From Sulfuricurvum sp. (GTDB lineage: Bacteria > Campylobacterota > Campylobacteria > Campylobacterales > Sulfurimonadaceae), in assembly GCA_028714915.1 (NCBI GenBank), contig JAQTLL010000001.1, forward strand, positions 372,001 to 436,000: a stretch of DNA of 64,000 nt, given 5' to 3'. Every line of letters begins with the position of its first letter. Position 1 is the stretch's first letter. A program made the translations under genes and the position numbers. The notes under the pieces were generated by a model. The model saw only the letters and a program-made list of their open reading frames with translations. It made no database searches and was not told the DNA's origin. This document shows positions 17,024 through 27,474 of the stretch, one piece after another.

Positions 17024-18130
17024 ATGCTCCTCTTTACTCCAGGACCTACCCCCGTACCCGAATCTGTCCGTGTCGCAATGGCAGGGGAAACCCTTCATCA
17101 CCGTACGCCCGAGTTTGAAGCGATTTTTGAGCGAACGCGTACATTGTTATTTGAGCTGCTTGGTATGGATGAAGTATTGATGCTTGCCTCATCCGGTACG
17201 GGAGCTATGGAAGGGGCGGTTATTAATCTTACCCACTCCAAACTCCTCTCGATTAACTCGGGAAAATTTGGTGAGCGTTTTGGAAAAATTGCCGTAGCTC
17301 ACGGAATTGCCAATGTGGAAATTAAGCACGAATGGGACACTCCTGCAACCGTAGAAGAGGTTCAAGCAGCATTAAATGCCAATCCTGATATTGATGCGAT
17401 TGCTATTCAGATTTGTGAATCAGCAGGAGGGCTTCGCCATAACGTTGAAGCCATTGCGGCGACTGTCAAAGCACACAACCCTGCTATTATGGTCATTGCA
17501 GATGGGATTACAGCAGTAGGTGTTGAAAAAATCGACATTACCAATATTGACTGTTTGATTTCAGGAAGCCAAAAAGCATTGATGCTCCCTCCAGGGCTTG
17601 CTATCATGGGACTTTCCAACACAGCGATTGAAAAAATCGGAAGTGGCAAAGGGTATTATTTTAACCTTGCCACCGAGATTAAAAATCAGCGTAAAAATAC
17701 CACCGCATGGACGGCTGCGACTACCTTGATTATCGGACTAGAGAGCATCCTTAACCGTATCAAAGCCCAAGGCGGTTTAGAAAAATTGTACGATGAAACG
17801 GCTCGTCGTGCGATGGCAACACGTGAAGCGATGGTTGCCATCGGTTTGCACATCTATCCGACTAGTCCTGCTGATTCGATGACAACAGTGGATGATATGC
17901 AGGCAAAAGAGATTCGCTCACTTTTGAAAAAAAAGTTTGACGTAAACGTTGCAGGCGGACAAGATCACATCAAAGATTCAATTTTTCGTATCAATCACAT
18001 GGGTCTTATTGCCCCTTATGAAGCGTCCTGGGCAGTTAATAGCGTTGAGTTGGCATTGGATGCAATGGGACGCAGAACCTTTGACGGGACAGCAAATCGT
18101 GTATTTAATACCGTCTATTTTGGGCTGTAA
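17024..18130 (+). CDS. class V aminotransferase (serine/alanine-glyoxylate family)
   Basis: A 368-residue PLP enzyme. LLFTPGPTPVPESV at the N-terminus, SSGTGAMEG for cofactor phosphate binding, VIADGITAVG with the PLP-ring aspartate, and SGSQKALMLPPGL with the Schiff-base lysine are the class V signatures of the alanine-glyoxylate / serine-pyruvate branch. In this phylum such proteins are annotated variously as serine-glyoxylate aminotransferase or as substitute phosphoserine aminotransferases; the sequence alone does not decide. AAGGA lies about seven bases before the ATG. The next gene starts two bases after its stop, so it belongs to the operon with hisZ-like and purA. Confidence 0.88.
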   Translation: MLLFTPGPTPVPESVRVAMAGETLHHRTPEFEAIFERTRTLLFELLGMDEVLMLASSGTGAMEGAVINLTHSKLLSINSGKFGERFGKIAVAHGIANVEIKHEWDTPATVEEVQAALNANPDIDAIAIQICESAGGLRHNVEAIAATVKAHNPAIMVIADGITAVGVEKIDITNIDCLISGSQKALMLPPGLAIMGLSNTAIEKIGSGKGYYFNLATEIKNQRKNTTAWTAATTLIIGLESILNRIKAQGGLEKLYDETARRAMATREAMVAIGLHIYPTSPADSMTTVDDMQAKEIRSLLKKKFDVNVAGGQDHIKDSIFRINHMGLIAPYEASWAVNSVELALDAMGRRTFDGTANRVFNTVYFGL

Positions 18131-18132
18131 TA

Positions 18133-20237
<2,105 letters not shown>

Positions 20238-20239
20238 TT

Positions 20240-20659
20240 GTGAAATCAAAATACACACCACTGGTCAAGCTCAAAAAAAGAGAGCTTGACCATGCCGAGA
20301 GTGATCTTATCGGGGCTAATAATGCTCTAACAATGGCATCCCGTGCACATGAAGATTCATACACTCTCCTTCAATCTCTTCATCTTCCAAGCAGCGGTAC
20401 GGTGAGTGAATTTACCCAATCGCAGACCATCATTCAAGCACAACATTATGAGATAGAACAGTGTGCCCACAATGTTGTCAAAGCCCAACAAAAACAGCAT
20501 CAAATGCAGGAACATTTTAAAGCCGCTATGATGGAGTACGAAAAGTTTAAGTATCTCCAATTGCAAGAGACACAAGCGCACAGTGCAAAAATTAAAAAAG
20601 AAGAGGCTAAAATGCTCGATGAAATCGGTGTAATGACCTACAAAAGAGAGCCTTTATGA
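20240..20659 (+). CDS. FliJ-like flagellar export chaperone
   Basis: A 139-residue, almost wholly helical protein with strong coiled-coil character and many Q, E and K residues, for example VVKAQQKQHQMQEHF. Size, composition and the opening KYTPLVKLKKRELDHAESDL fit the FliJ family, the export-apparatus stalk protein that links the FliI ATPase to FlhA. FliJ proteins are poorly conserved, so the name rests partly on the neighbour, a MotE-like protein. It starts at GTG two bases after purA and ends with a four-base overlap with the next gene. Confidence 0.65.
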   Translation: MKSKYTPLVKLKKRELDHAESDLIGANNALTMASRAHEDSYTLLQSLHLPSSGTVSEFTQSQTIIQAQHYEIEQCAHNVVKAQQKQHQMQEHFKAAMMEYEKFKYLQLQETQAHSAKIKKEEAKMLDEIGVMTYKREPL

Positions 20660-21180
20660 AAATAATACTTTTACTTTTTCTCTTACTGAGTGTTGCGTTT
20701 GGGGTACAAAACAAAGCCTATGAATGTACTAAAGTGTTTGAATCTCGAAAAAATGAACTTTTGCTTGAGCTTGAAAAGATTGATGAACAAAAGCAATCGC
20801 TTGATGCCCTTAAGCGTGCTACGGAAGATTTATTAAAGAAAAAAGAGTCATTGGTTCAGGGCAAGGGGACGGCAGTCGATCAAAAACTTGCCGAAATCAA
20901 AACGCGAGAAGCCTCGATGAAAAAAATGGTCGATGAGAATAAAAAGATTTTAGAGGAGATGAAACAGCTCAAAAGCGATAAAGTTTCCCAAACCTTTGCA
21001 AAAATGAAACCGGGGGCAGCATCAGGAATCCTCTCACAAATGGGGGTAGACGATGTTGCTGAAATTATGAGTACCTTGAACTCAAAAGTGGTTGGGCAAA
21101 TTTTAGGGAAAATGGATGCCAAAAAAGCGTCAGAAGTAACCGCTGCATTGCGCCGTATGCCCCCTGTTCCCTCAAAATAA
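20656..21180 (+). CDS. MotE-like periplasmic flagellar motor protein
   Basis: A 174-residue exported protein: IILLLFLLLSVAFGVQN is a signal peptide or membrane anchor, followed by a long coiled coil (about 35-115) and a C-terminal domain containing KMKPGAASGILSQMGVDDVAEIMSTL and KKASEVTAALRRMP. That last part is the MgtE-N-like domain found in MotE family proteins, chaperones for the periplasmic motor protein MotC and, in this phylum, linked to motor assembly. It overlaps the FliJ-like gene by four bases. Its exact role here is inferred from the family. Confidence 0.7.
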   Translation: MKIILLLFLLLSVAFGVQNKAYECTKVFESRKNELLLELEKIDEQKQSLDALKRATEDLLKKKESLVQGKGTAVDQKLAEIKTREASMKKMVDENKKILEEMKQLKSDKVSQTFAKMKPGAASGILSQMGVDDVAEIMSTLNSKVVGQILGKMDAKKASEVTAALRRMPPVPSK

Positions 21181-21195
21181 TGGTAAAGAAGCAGT

Positions 21196-21876
21196 GTGAA
21201 TATTTGCGGTAATATCGACCAGATAGAAGATGGTACTTCGTTCATTAAAAATTTAGCTCTGCGATTATGGGCGAATTGGTGCTTAAAAGCCGTAGGAACA
21301 ATGGGTTTTATCGCTCTTTTTTTTAGCCTCTATTTTTATCTTTTAACCCACCATTTTTTTCCTGTAACACAAATTCCTTTGACACCTGTTGATGGCTGGA
21401 TCTCTTTTAATGACTTTTTCCTCTATTTTTATCTCTCATTGTGGGTGTACGTATCCCTTCCCCCAGCACTTATGAAAAGTAAAAAAGAGCTCTTTTACTA
21501 TGGTGCATACGTGGGAATCGTATCGGTCATCGGAATACTCTTTTATCTTTTTTTTCCCACAGTTATCCCGCAAAACAGTCATGATTGGGCTGCGTCATCT
21601 AATATGAAGCTATTAAAATCGGTTGATTTAGGCGGGAATGCTTTCCCCTCTTTGCATGTGGCAACGGCATTTTTTTCCTTTTTTTGGCTTAACCTGCACT
21701 TAAAAGAGATGCAGGGAGCTAAAATCATTATATGGCTAAATGCTTTATGGTGTTTTGGGATTGTGTACTCGACAATAGCCATTAAGCAACATGTTTTTTT
21801 GGATGTACTTGGAGGATTAATTTTAGGGGGAGTGATGGCATTTTTTACCTTACGTCATCACAGAAAAGCTTTCTAA
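21196..21876 (+). CDS. PAP2-superfamily membrane phosphatase
   Basis: A 226-residue integral membrane protein with five to six hydrophobic segments. The acid-phosphatase PAP2 motifs are visible in part: GNAFPSLHVATAFFS (motif 2, PSxH) and TIAIKQHVFLDVLGGLILGG (motif 3, with His and Asp); motif 1 is not a clean KxxxxxxRP. Enzymes of this kind remove phosphate from lipid carriers or lipid A; the substrate is unknown. The GTG start comes 16 bases after the MotE-like gene with a weak AAAGAAG box. It may be the last gene of that operon. Confidence 0.75.
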   Translation: MNICGNIDQIEDGTSFIKNLALRLWANWCLKAVGTMGFIALFFSLYFYLLTHHFFPVTQIPLTPVDGWISFNDFFLYFYLSLWVYVSLPPALMKSKKELFYYGAYVGIVSVIGILFYLFFPTVIPQNSHDWAASSNMKLLKSVDLGGNAFPSLHVATAFFSFFWLNLHLKEMQGAKIIIWLNALWCFGIVYSTIAIKQHVFLDVLGGLILGGVMAFFTLRHHRKAF

Positions 21877-21899
21877 GCCATTTTAGAGGTCATCTAAAG

Positions 21900-21905
21900 T
21901 ACAAT
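21900..21905 (+). promoter_or_regulatory. -10 box for DUF507-carA
   Basis: TACAAT in AAAGTACAATAAC, 26 bases before the ATG of the DUF507 gene; AT-rich upstream, no -35 box. Position and consensus only. Confidence 0.45.
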
Positions 21906-21931
21906 AACAAAAAAGTACACTAGGGCTGCTC

Positions 21932-22483
21932 ATGAAAGTTTCACTCTCACATTTACCTCATATTTCGAGTCGCATTGCCGTAGATCTCAACCGCAGCGGG
22001 TTGGTTACGATGACTCATGGCCTGGAAGCAACGGCACATGAAGCTGAAAAAATATTGATTGAGAGCGTTAAGCGTGAAATGGCACTTGAAGAAAAAGTCA
22101 AAGAAATCGTCAATGCCAACGAAGAGCAAATTGATTATTATTTAGCCGATGAACGCCAGCTCTTTTTCATGATTAAGAAAAGATTAGCACCCGATTTTGG
22201 GGTAATACTGTCGTATGAAGACCGTTATTCGGATATTGCCCATAAAATTCTGGATGTCTTATATGAAGAAGATTTAATTCACTACGATGTCAGTGAAAAT
22301 CGTATCAAGAATATCATCTATGATGCAATAACTACTTTTATAGCCGATACCAGTGAACTAGAAAATGCAGTTTATGAAAAAATTAAAAGCTATAAGCGGC
22401 GTATGGTTCCGGGAACGGACGAATATGAAATCCTTTATGAAAAATTGTATAAAGATGAACTGGCAAAACGGGGGATGGCGTGA
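21932..22483 (+). CDS. DUF507 protein
   Basis: A 183-residue soluble protein of the DUF507 family, found in Campylobacterota and Aquificae, of unknown function. Two repeats of the domain appear: an N-terminal part with HISSRIAVDLNRSGLV and a second with YSDIAHKILDVLYEEDLI and KNIIYDAITTFI. It has no catalytic motif that I recognise. It is fixed in front of carA, whose ATG overlaps its stop codon, so it is probably translated together with carbamoyl phosphate synthetase; a link to that enzyme is suggested by position only. Confidence 0.8.
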   Translation: MKVSLSHLPHISSRIAVDLNRSGLVTMTHGLEATAHEAEKILIESVKREMALEEKVKEIVNANEEQIDYYLADERQLFFMIKKRLAPDFGVILSYEDRYSDIAHKILDVLYEEDLIHYDVSENRIKNIIYDAITTFIADTSELENAVYEKIKSYKRRMVPGTDEYEILYEKLYKDELAKRGMA

Positions 22484-23610
22484 TGCGTGACGTATGGATT
22501 TATCTCGAAAATGGTACTTACTTGCAAGCCAAAAGTTTTGGTGCTGATACTACAAGTGTCGGTGAAATTGTTTTTAATACATCATTGACAGGGTATCAAG
22601 AGATTATTTCTGACCCTTCGTATGCAGGACAATTTATCACATTTACTATGCCTGAAATCGGTAATGTGGGTGTCAATGATGAAGATATGGAAAGCTCTGC
22701 CGCTCATTGCAAAGGGGTGATTGTTCGTCAATATCAAAGCCAATACTCCTCTTTTCGCGCACAAGAAGCACTCCACACCTTTTTGGAAAAACACGGTGTT
22801 ATCGGTATTTGCGATATCGATACCCGTTTTTTGACCAAAATGCTTCGTACGCAAGGAGCTATGATGATGATTGCCTCAACGCAAGTGAGTAATAAAGAAG
22901 AACTTAAAGCTCTCCTAGAAGCCGCTCCGCGTATTGAAGAGGTGAACTACATCAAAGAAGTAAGTACGAAAATAGCTTATACACACCGTAATGGCGTGTA
23001 CGATCCGTTTAGTTTCCGTTACAACGAGGCACCTGAAGTAAAAGCACGGATTGCGGCAATCGACTTTGGGGTTAAACGCAATATTCTCAATGAGCTTACA
23101 CAAGCAGGATTGGAAGTCGAAGTCTTGCCAAATACTTTTAGCGGCGATAATTTGATTGAGCGTTATGACAATAAAGAAATTGACGGCGTCTTCCTTTCTA
23201 ATGGCCCGGGAGATCCATTGGTCTTGAAAAAAGAGCAAGAGGAGATCAAAAAACTTATTGCACGTCGTATCCCTTTATTTGGTATTTGTTTGGGACATCA
23301 GCTTCTCAGTATTGCACATGGCTACGATACCCATAAGCTGAAATTCGGTCACCATGGCGGTAATCATCCTGTTAAAAATGTTCAAACAGGTATGGTAGAG
23401 ATTACCGCACAAAATCATAACTATAATGTTCCCGAATCGGTACGTGAGATTGCGGACGTAACGCATATAAACCTTTTTGACAATACGATTGAAGGACTTC
23501 GTTATAAAAACAGCCCTGTATTTTCAGTACAGCATCATCCAGAAGCCAGTCCGGGACCAAAAGAGAGCCGCTATATTTTTTCAGAGTTTTTAAACCTAAT
23601 TGCACGCTAA
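22483..23610 (+). CDS. carA: carbamoyl-phosphate synthase small (glutaminase) subunit
   Basis: Releases ammonia from glutamine and channels it to CarB for carbamoyl phosphate, needed for arginine and pyrimidines. The class I glutaminase triad is present: C in PLFGICLGHQLLS and H and E in VQHHPEASPGP. The N-terminal domain shows YLENGTYLQAKSFG, VFNTSLTGYQEI and DPSYAGQ. ATG 22483 overlaps the DUF507 stop (TGATG) and has GGGGGA upstream; a GTG one codon earlier is possible. carB is not adjacent; a long structured intergenic region follows instead. Confidence 0.95.
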   Translation: MRDVWIYLENGTYLQAKSFGADTTSVGEIVFNTSLTGYQEIISDPSYAGQFITFTMPEIGNVGVNDEDMESSAAHCKGVIVRQYQSQYSSFRAQEALHTFLEKHGVIGICDIDTRFLTKMLRTQGAMMMIASTQVSNKEELKALLEAAPRIEEVNYIKEVSTKIAYTHRNGVYDPFSFRYNEAPEVKARIAAIDFGVKRNILNELTQAGLEVEVLPNTFSGDNLIERYDNKEIDGVFLSNGPGDPLVLKKEQEEIKKLIARRIPLFGICLGHQLLSIAHGYDTHKLKFGHHGGNHPVKNVQTGMVEITAQNHNYNVPESVREIADVTHINLFDNTIEGLRYKNSPVFSVQHHPEASPGPKESRYIFSEFLNLIAR

Positions 23611-23629
23611 AAAAAATCGTTTTAAAGGC

Positions 23630-23684
23630 TAAGGGGGATACGTCCTCTCTGGCTTTCGCTTAAGGTGTTACCTTTCTCCCCTTA
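23630..23684 (+). ncRNA. possible structured RNA element between carA and ccoN
   Basis: TAAGGGG at 23630-23636 pairs with CCCCTTA at 23678-23684, closing a 55-base domain. Inside are two smaller stems: GGA-tacg-TCC near 23636-23644 and AAGGT-GTT-ACCTT at about 23662-23674. The closed multi-branch layout is unusual for a simple terminator and there is no long U-run after it, although TTCTTTC follows. It could be the 3' structure of carA, a small RNA, or part of the long leader of the cbb3 operon. No known RNA family was recognised. Confidence 0.4.
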
Positions 23685-23774
23685 ATTCTTTCAAAAATCT
23701 TAAAAATATCATTAAGTTTCGTAAATAAGCGAAATATTTAATTTTTTAAGATTTATTAAATGCACTTGTGGCTA

Positions 23775-23793
23775 CTATTAGAAAGTCTAATAG
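23775..23793. promoter_or_regulatory. perfect inverted repeat upstream of the cbb3 operon
   Basis: CTATTAGA at 23775-23782 and TCTAATAG at 23786-23793 form perfect 8-bp arms around AAG, about 110 bases before ccoN. An imperfect partner, TTTCG at 23717-23721 and CGAAA at 23730-23734, lies upstream. The geometry suits a dimeric transcription factor or an RNA hairpin in the leader. Expression of cbb3 oxidase genes is commonly oxygen-regulated, so an operator is plausible, but no known consensus fits. Confidence 0.45.
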
Positions 23794-23901
23794 CCTATCT
23801 TTGTTACAAGAGTGTTAAGGACATCCCTAAAAGTTAAATGATTCTCTTTTTCGGGTGCCCTCGACGGGCTTTTATACTTTGAATCTTTAAGGAGGTCGTA
23901 A

Positions 23902-25383
23902 ATGGAGAATCGTCCATTGGAGTATGATTACACGGTTGCAAAGTGGTTTATGCTTACAACTGTTGTTCTCGGTATTGTCGGGATGCTTATCGGCGTAATT
24001 TTGGCGTGGGAAATGGCTTTTCCTGCTGTTAATACCATTGCCGGATCAGGATTGGCGGAGTACACAAACTTTAGCCGTCTTCGTCCGTTACATACCGATG
24101 CAGTCATTTTTGGATTTACCCTTAGTGGTATTTTTGCTACGTGGTACTATATAGGTCAACGTGTATTGAAAGTTTCTATGGCAGAGTCAAAGTTTTTAAT
24201 GTTCCTCGGAAAATTGCACTTTACTCTTTATCTATTAGTAGTTGTGGCGGTTGTCGGTTCACTTTTATTAGGAATCACTACGTCTAAAGAATATGCTGAA
24301 TTTGAATGGCCTATTGATATCGCGGTTGTTCTTGTATGGGTTATTTGGGGGATGGGTCTTTTTGGTTTGATCGGTATTCGCCGTGAAAAATCATTGTATA
24401 TCTCTATCTGGTATTACATTGCTACTTTCTTGGGTATTGCGATGTTATATCTTTTCAATAATATGGAAATTCCAACGTATTTTGCGTCAGGCGGAATTGG
24501 GGCATGGTACCATTCAGTTTCAATGTATTCAGGTACTAATGATGCGCTTGTACAATGGTGGTATGGACATAACGCGGTTGCGTTTGGTTTCACAGTACCT
24601 ATCGTAGCGATGATCTATTACTTCCTCCCAAAAGAATCAGGTCAAGCGGTTTATTCATATAAATTGTCTCTCCTTGCATTCTGGGGCTTGATGTTTGTAT
24701 ACCTTTGGGCTGGCGGACACCACTTGTTGTTCTCTACTGTGCCTGACTGGATGCAAACAATGGGTTCTGTATTCTCTGTTGTTTTGATTCTCCCATCATG
24801 GGGTTCTGCAATCAACATGCTTCTTACAATGAAGGGTGAATGGCAACAAGTTGCGGCGAGTCCATTGATTAAATTCATGATTCTTGCATCAACATTCTAT
24901 ATGTTCTCTACTCTTGAAGGTCCAATTCAAGCGATTAAATCGGTTAATGCATTGGCACACTTCACAGACTGGATCGTCGGTCACGTACATGATGGTACTC
25001 TTGGTTGGGTTGGATTCATGATTATGGCAGCATTGTTCCATATGGCTCCACGTGTATTCAAGCGTGAGATTTACTCTAAATCGTTGATGGGTACACAATT
25101 CTGGATTCAAACTCTTGGTGTTGTACTGTATTTCACTTCTATGTGGATTGCTGGTATTACACAGGGTATGATGTGGCGTGCACACGATGAGTTCGGCAAC
25201 CTTGCTTACTCATTTATTGATACGGTTGCGGTATTGCATCCATATTTCACAATCCGTGCGGTTGGTGGTACGTTGTATCTAGTGGGTATGTTGTTGTTTG
25301 CGTACAATATGTACAAAACAATGACAAGTTCTCGTCGTGTTGAAGAGAGTGAACTTCAAAACGCATCGCCAATGGGCGCATAA
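23902..25383 (+). CDS. ccoN: cbb3-type cytochrome c oxidase subunit I
   Basis: Catalytic heme-copper subunit of the high-affinity terminal oxidase, reducing O2 to water in the inner membrane. 493 residues with twelve or more membrane helices. Ligands can be placed: low-spin heme His in RPLHTDAVIFGF, CuB His in WWYGHNAVAFGF, the CuB pair in WAGGHHLLFSTV, and the heme histidines in DWIVGHVHDGTLGW. AGGAGG lies about six bases before the ATG. First gene of ccoNOQP and followed 14 bases later by ccoO. The 290-base upstream region contains structured elements described separately. Confidence 0.97.
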   Translation: MENRPLEYDYTVAKWFMLTTVVLGIVGMLIGVILAWEMAFPAVNTIAGSGLAEYTNFSRLRPLHTDAVIFGFTLSGIFATWYYIGQRVLKVSMAESKFLMFLGKLHFTLYLLVVVAVVGSLLLGITTSKEYAEFEWPIDIAVVLVWVIWGMGLFGLIGIRREKSLYISIWYYIATFLGIAMLYLFNNMEIPTYFASGGIGAWYHSVSMYSGTNDALVQWWYGHNAVAFGFTVPIVAMIYYFLPKESGQAVYSYKLSLLAFWGLMFVYLWAGGHHLLFSTVPDWMQTMGSVFSVVLILPSWGSAINMLLTMKGEWQQVAASPLIKFMILASTFYMFSTLEGPIQAIKSVNALAHFTDWIVGHVHDGTLGWVGFMIMAALFHMAPRVFKREIYSKSLMGTQFWIQTLGVVLYFTSMWIAGITQGMMWRAHDEFGNLAYSFIDTVAVLHPYFTIRAVGGTLYLVGMLLFAYNMYKTMTSSRRVEESELQNASPMGA

Positions 25384-25397
25384 TTAAGGAGGGGAAA

Positions 25398-26090
25398 ATG
25401 TTTCACTGGTTAGAAAAACGCCCGTTCTTTTTTGCGGTTGCTGTCTTTGTTGTTATTGCGTTTGCAGGTCTCATTGAGATTTTACCAAACTTTGCACAGG
25501 CATCTCGTCCGGTTATCGGTACGAAGCCTTATACGACGCTTGAACTTGCTGGTCGTCATGTTTACATCAAAAATAGTTGTAATGCATGTCACTCACAGTT
25601 AATTCGTCCATTTAAATCAGAAACTGATCGTTACGGTCATTATAGTTTAAGTGGAGAATATGCGTATGATCGTCCGTTCCTTTGGGGTTCAAAACGTACA
25701 GGTCCAGATTTAATGCGTGTAGGCAACTACCGTACAACGGATTGGCACGAGAACCATATGAAAGATCCTGCAGCAGTTGTTCCGGGTTCTATTATGCCAG
25801 CCTATACATGGTTGTTTAAAAATACAGCAGACATTGACACAGCCTATGCTGAGCAATTAACTGTAATGAAAGCGTTTGCTGTTCCTTACAATAAAGAACT
25901 TCCAATGGCAGATGGTTCGAAAGCAACGGTTGCGTTGGCGGATACAGTTGAAGCTGCTCGCGCATCAGCTCTTGAAGAAGCAAAAGTAATCGCAGCGGAT
26001 ATGAAAGATCAAGATGTTAAAGATGCAGTAGCAGCGGGTCAGGTTCCTGAAATTGTTGCCCTTGTTGCATACCTTAATAGCTTGAAATAA
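25398..26090 (+). CDS. ccoO: cbb3-type cytochrome c oxidase subunit II (mono-heme)
   Basis: Membrane-anchored c-type cytochrome that passes electrons from CcoP to CcoN. One N-terminal membrane segment (FFFAVAVFVVIAFAGLIEI) and one CxxCH heme site in NSCNACHSQLIRPF; the distal Met ligand may lie in GSIMPAYTWLF. 230 residues. TAAGGAGG sits just before the ATG. The C-terminal part carries an acidic, alanine-rich stretch (ADTVEAARASALEEAKV) also seen in relatives from this phylum. Confidence 0.96.
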   Translation: MFHWLEKRPFFFAVAVFVVIAFAGLIEILPNFAQASRPVIGTKPYTTLELAGRHVYIKNSCNACHSQLIRPFKSETDRYGHYSLSGEYAYDRPFLWGSKRTGPDLMRVGNYRTTDWHENHMKDPAAVVPGSIMPAYTWLFKNTADIDTAYAEQLTVMKAFAVPYNKELPMADGSKATVALADTVEAARASALEEAKVIAADMKDQDVKDAVAAGQVPEIVALVAYLNSLK

Positions 26091-26098
26091 GGAATAGC

Positions 26099-26305
26099 GT
26101 GGACATTGCTACATTTCAAGCGTATGGGTATTTTTTCTTTACCGCCTTTTTGGTGGTAGTGCTGTATGCATATATTTATCATCTGTACAGCTCACAGAAA
26201 AAAGGGACACGCGATTATGAGAAATATGGCAATATCGCGCTCCACGATGATATCACCGATCAACCGATCGAGGAGATCTCAAAAAACGATGAGATAAAAA
26301 AGTAG
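26099..26305 (+). CDS. ccoQ: cbb3 oxidase small subunit CcoQ
   Basis: A 68-residue protein with one membrane helix (YFFFTAFLVVVLYAYIYHLY) and a charged C-terminal tail, in the usual place between ccoO and ccoP. CcoQ stabilises the oxidase complex. It starts at GTG with AAGGA seven bases upstream and keeps the Campylobacterota form, longer in its tail (DYEKYGNIALHDD) than the proteobacterial CcoQ. Confidence 0.88.
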   Translation: MDIATFQAYGYFFFTAFLVVVLYAYIYHLYSSQKKGTRDYEKYGNIALHDDITDQPIEEISKNDEIKK

Positions 26306-26314
26306 GAGGCATAC

Positions 26315-27247
26315 ATGAATAAGACAGTTTTAGCTGCTATTATAGTTGTAATTGCGATGCTTGGTTTCACATACGTAGCTGTCGGTTCTGCCGGCGGTAT
26401 GGGTGGTGAGGGTGACTGGGTTAACAAACTTGCTGTATTGGGTGCGGTTGTTCTCGTCATCATAACGGCATTCGTAGTTACCAAATATGTGCGACAAATG
26501 CAAAACGATACAGCAGGCGGTAAGCTTGCGGATGAAAACTGGGATGGAATTGGAGAGTATAAAAACGAACTTCCTTTTGGATGGGCGGTTATCTTTCTTG
26601 GTGCAATCATTTGGGCGATTTGGTATTTTCTTGCAGGATACCCAGTCAATGCATATTCACAAATCGGTGAATACAATGAAGAAGTTGCGGCACACGATGC
26701 AAAATTTGAAGCGCAATTTGCCAATATGGATGATGCTACGCTTAACGCGATGGGCGAGTCTGTATTTATCGTTCAATGTGCACCATGTCATGGTTTGCAA
26801 GCAGACGGTATGGGTGGAAAAGCGGCTGATTTACATCAACGTCTTGCTGAGAAATCAGTTAAGCACGTTGTAATGAATGGCTCAAGTAACAATCTTTTGG
26901 GAACAAGCATGCCAATGCCTGATCGTAACGGATTGATGAATACTAATACCAATGCGTTGATTACAGATGCTGAGATTGATGCGGTAGCAAAATATGTTGC
27001 TGGCGGATTGAAGGGCACTGAAGGTGCAAGCGTATTTGCAGGTGCTTGTGCGGCGTGTCACGGTGCGGATGGCAAAGGTATGGAGATGGTTGCTCCAAAC
27101 ATTGCCCAAATGTCTCCGTCAATGGTAGATATGGTTCTTCATCACGGTAAAAAAGGTGCTATCGGTCAAATGCCGGCATTTACAAACCTGACTGCAGTTC
27201 AATACAAAGCACTTGACGCGTATGTTGCAAGCTTGAGTAAGAAATAA
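26315..27247 (+). CDS. ccoP: cbb3 oxidase di-heme cytochrome c subunit III
   Basis: Accepts electrons from the cytochrome bc1 complex through soluble cytochrome c. 310 residues: two N-terminal membrane helices (about 4-27 and 85-110 including WAVIFLGAIIWAIWYFLAGYP), then two c-type heme domains with VQCAPCHGLQADG and GACAACHGADGKG. Likely distal Met ligands are in GTSMPMPD and GQMPAFTNL. The first helix pair before the conserved NELPFGW region is the longer form typical of this phylum. GGAGG lies seven bases before the ATG. Confidence 0.96.
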   Translation: MNKTVLAAIIVVIAMLGFTYVAVGSAGGMGGEGDWVNKLAVLGAVVLVIITAFVVTKYVRQMQNDTAGGKLADENWDGIGEYKNELPFGWAVIFLGAIIWAIWYFLAGYPVNAYSQIGEYNEEVAAHDAKFEAQFANMDDATLNAMGESVFIVQCAPCHGLQADGMGGKAADLHQRLAEKSVKHVVMNGSSNNLLGTSMPMPDRNGLMNTNTNALITDAEIDAVAKYVAGGLKGTEGASVFAGACAACHGADGKGMEMVAPNIAQMSPSMVDMVLHHGKKGAIGQMPAFTNLTAVQYKALDAYVASLSKK

Positions 27248-27257
27248 GGAGCAAATT

Positions 27258-27464
27258 ATGGAAAATCGTAGTATATTTTCACTACACGGTATTACCGGTA
27301 TGTTGATTGCTACCGTATTGCTTCTCTCTATCCTCGTCGGTTTAACCGTATGGGGATTGGGTGTACAACAAGCAAGTGCGGCTAACTTTTATCAAATCGC
27401 AAACGAAAAAGAGATCAAAATGATCAGCACTGAAAATGCTGCTCATTTGGTCGACGTAAAGTAA
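27258..27464 (+). CDS. DUF4006 small membrane protein of the cbb3 operon
   Basis: A 68-residue protein with one membrane helix (GMLIATVLLLSILVGLTVWG) and a short C-terminal periplasmic part. It fits the DUF4006 family, which occurs next to ccoP in Campylobacterota. Function is unknown; position suggests an assembly factor or accessory subunit of the oxidase. AAGGAGC precedes the ATG. The 33-residue peptide gene follows ten bases after its stop. Confidence 0.8.
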   Translation: MENRSIFSLHGITGMLIATVLLLSILVGLTVWGLGVQQASAANFYQIANEKEIKMISTENAAHLVDVK

Positions 27465-27474
27465 GGAGTTTTAG

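Noticed and set aside
23611-23901. A small protein gene in the gap before ccoN
   Set aside because: No frame with start, ribosome site and plausible product; the gap is explained by structure, inverted repeats and leader sequence.
26260-26724. 154-residue leftward frame opposite ccoP
   Set aside because: Fully antisense to a clear ccoP with heme motifs; no ribosome site and an odd Ser/Ala/Pro-rich composition.
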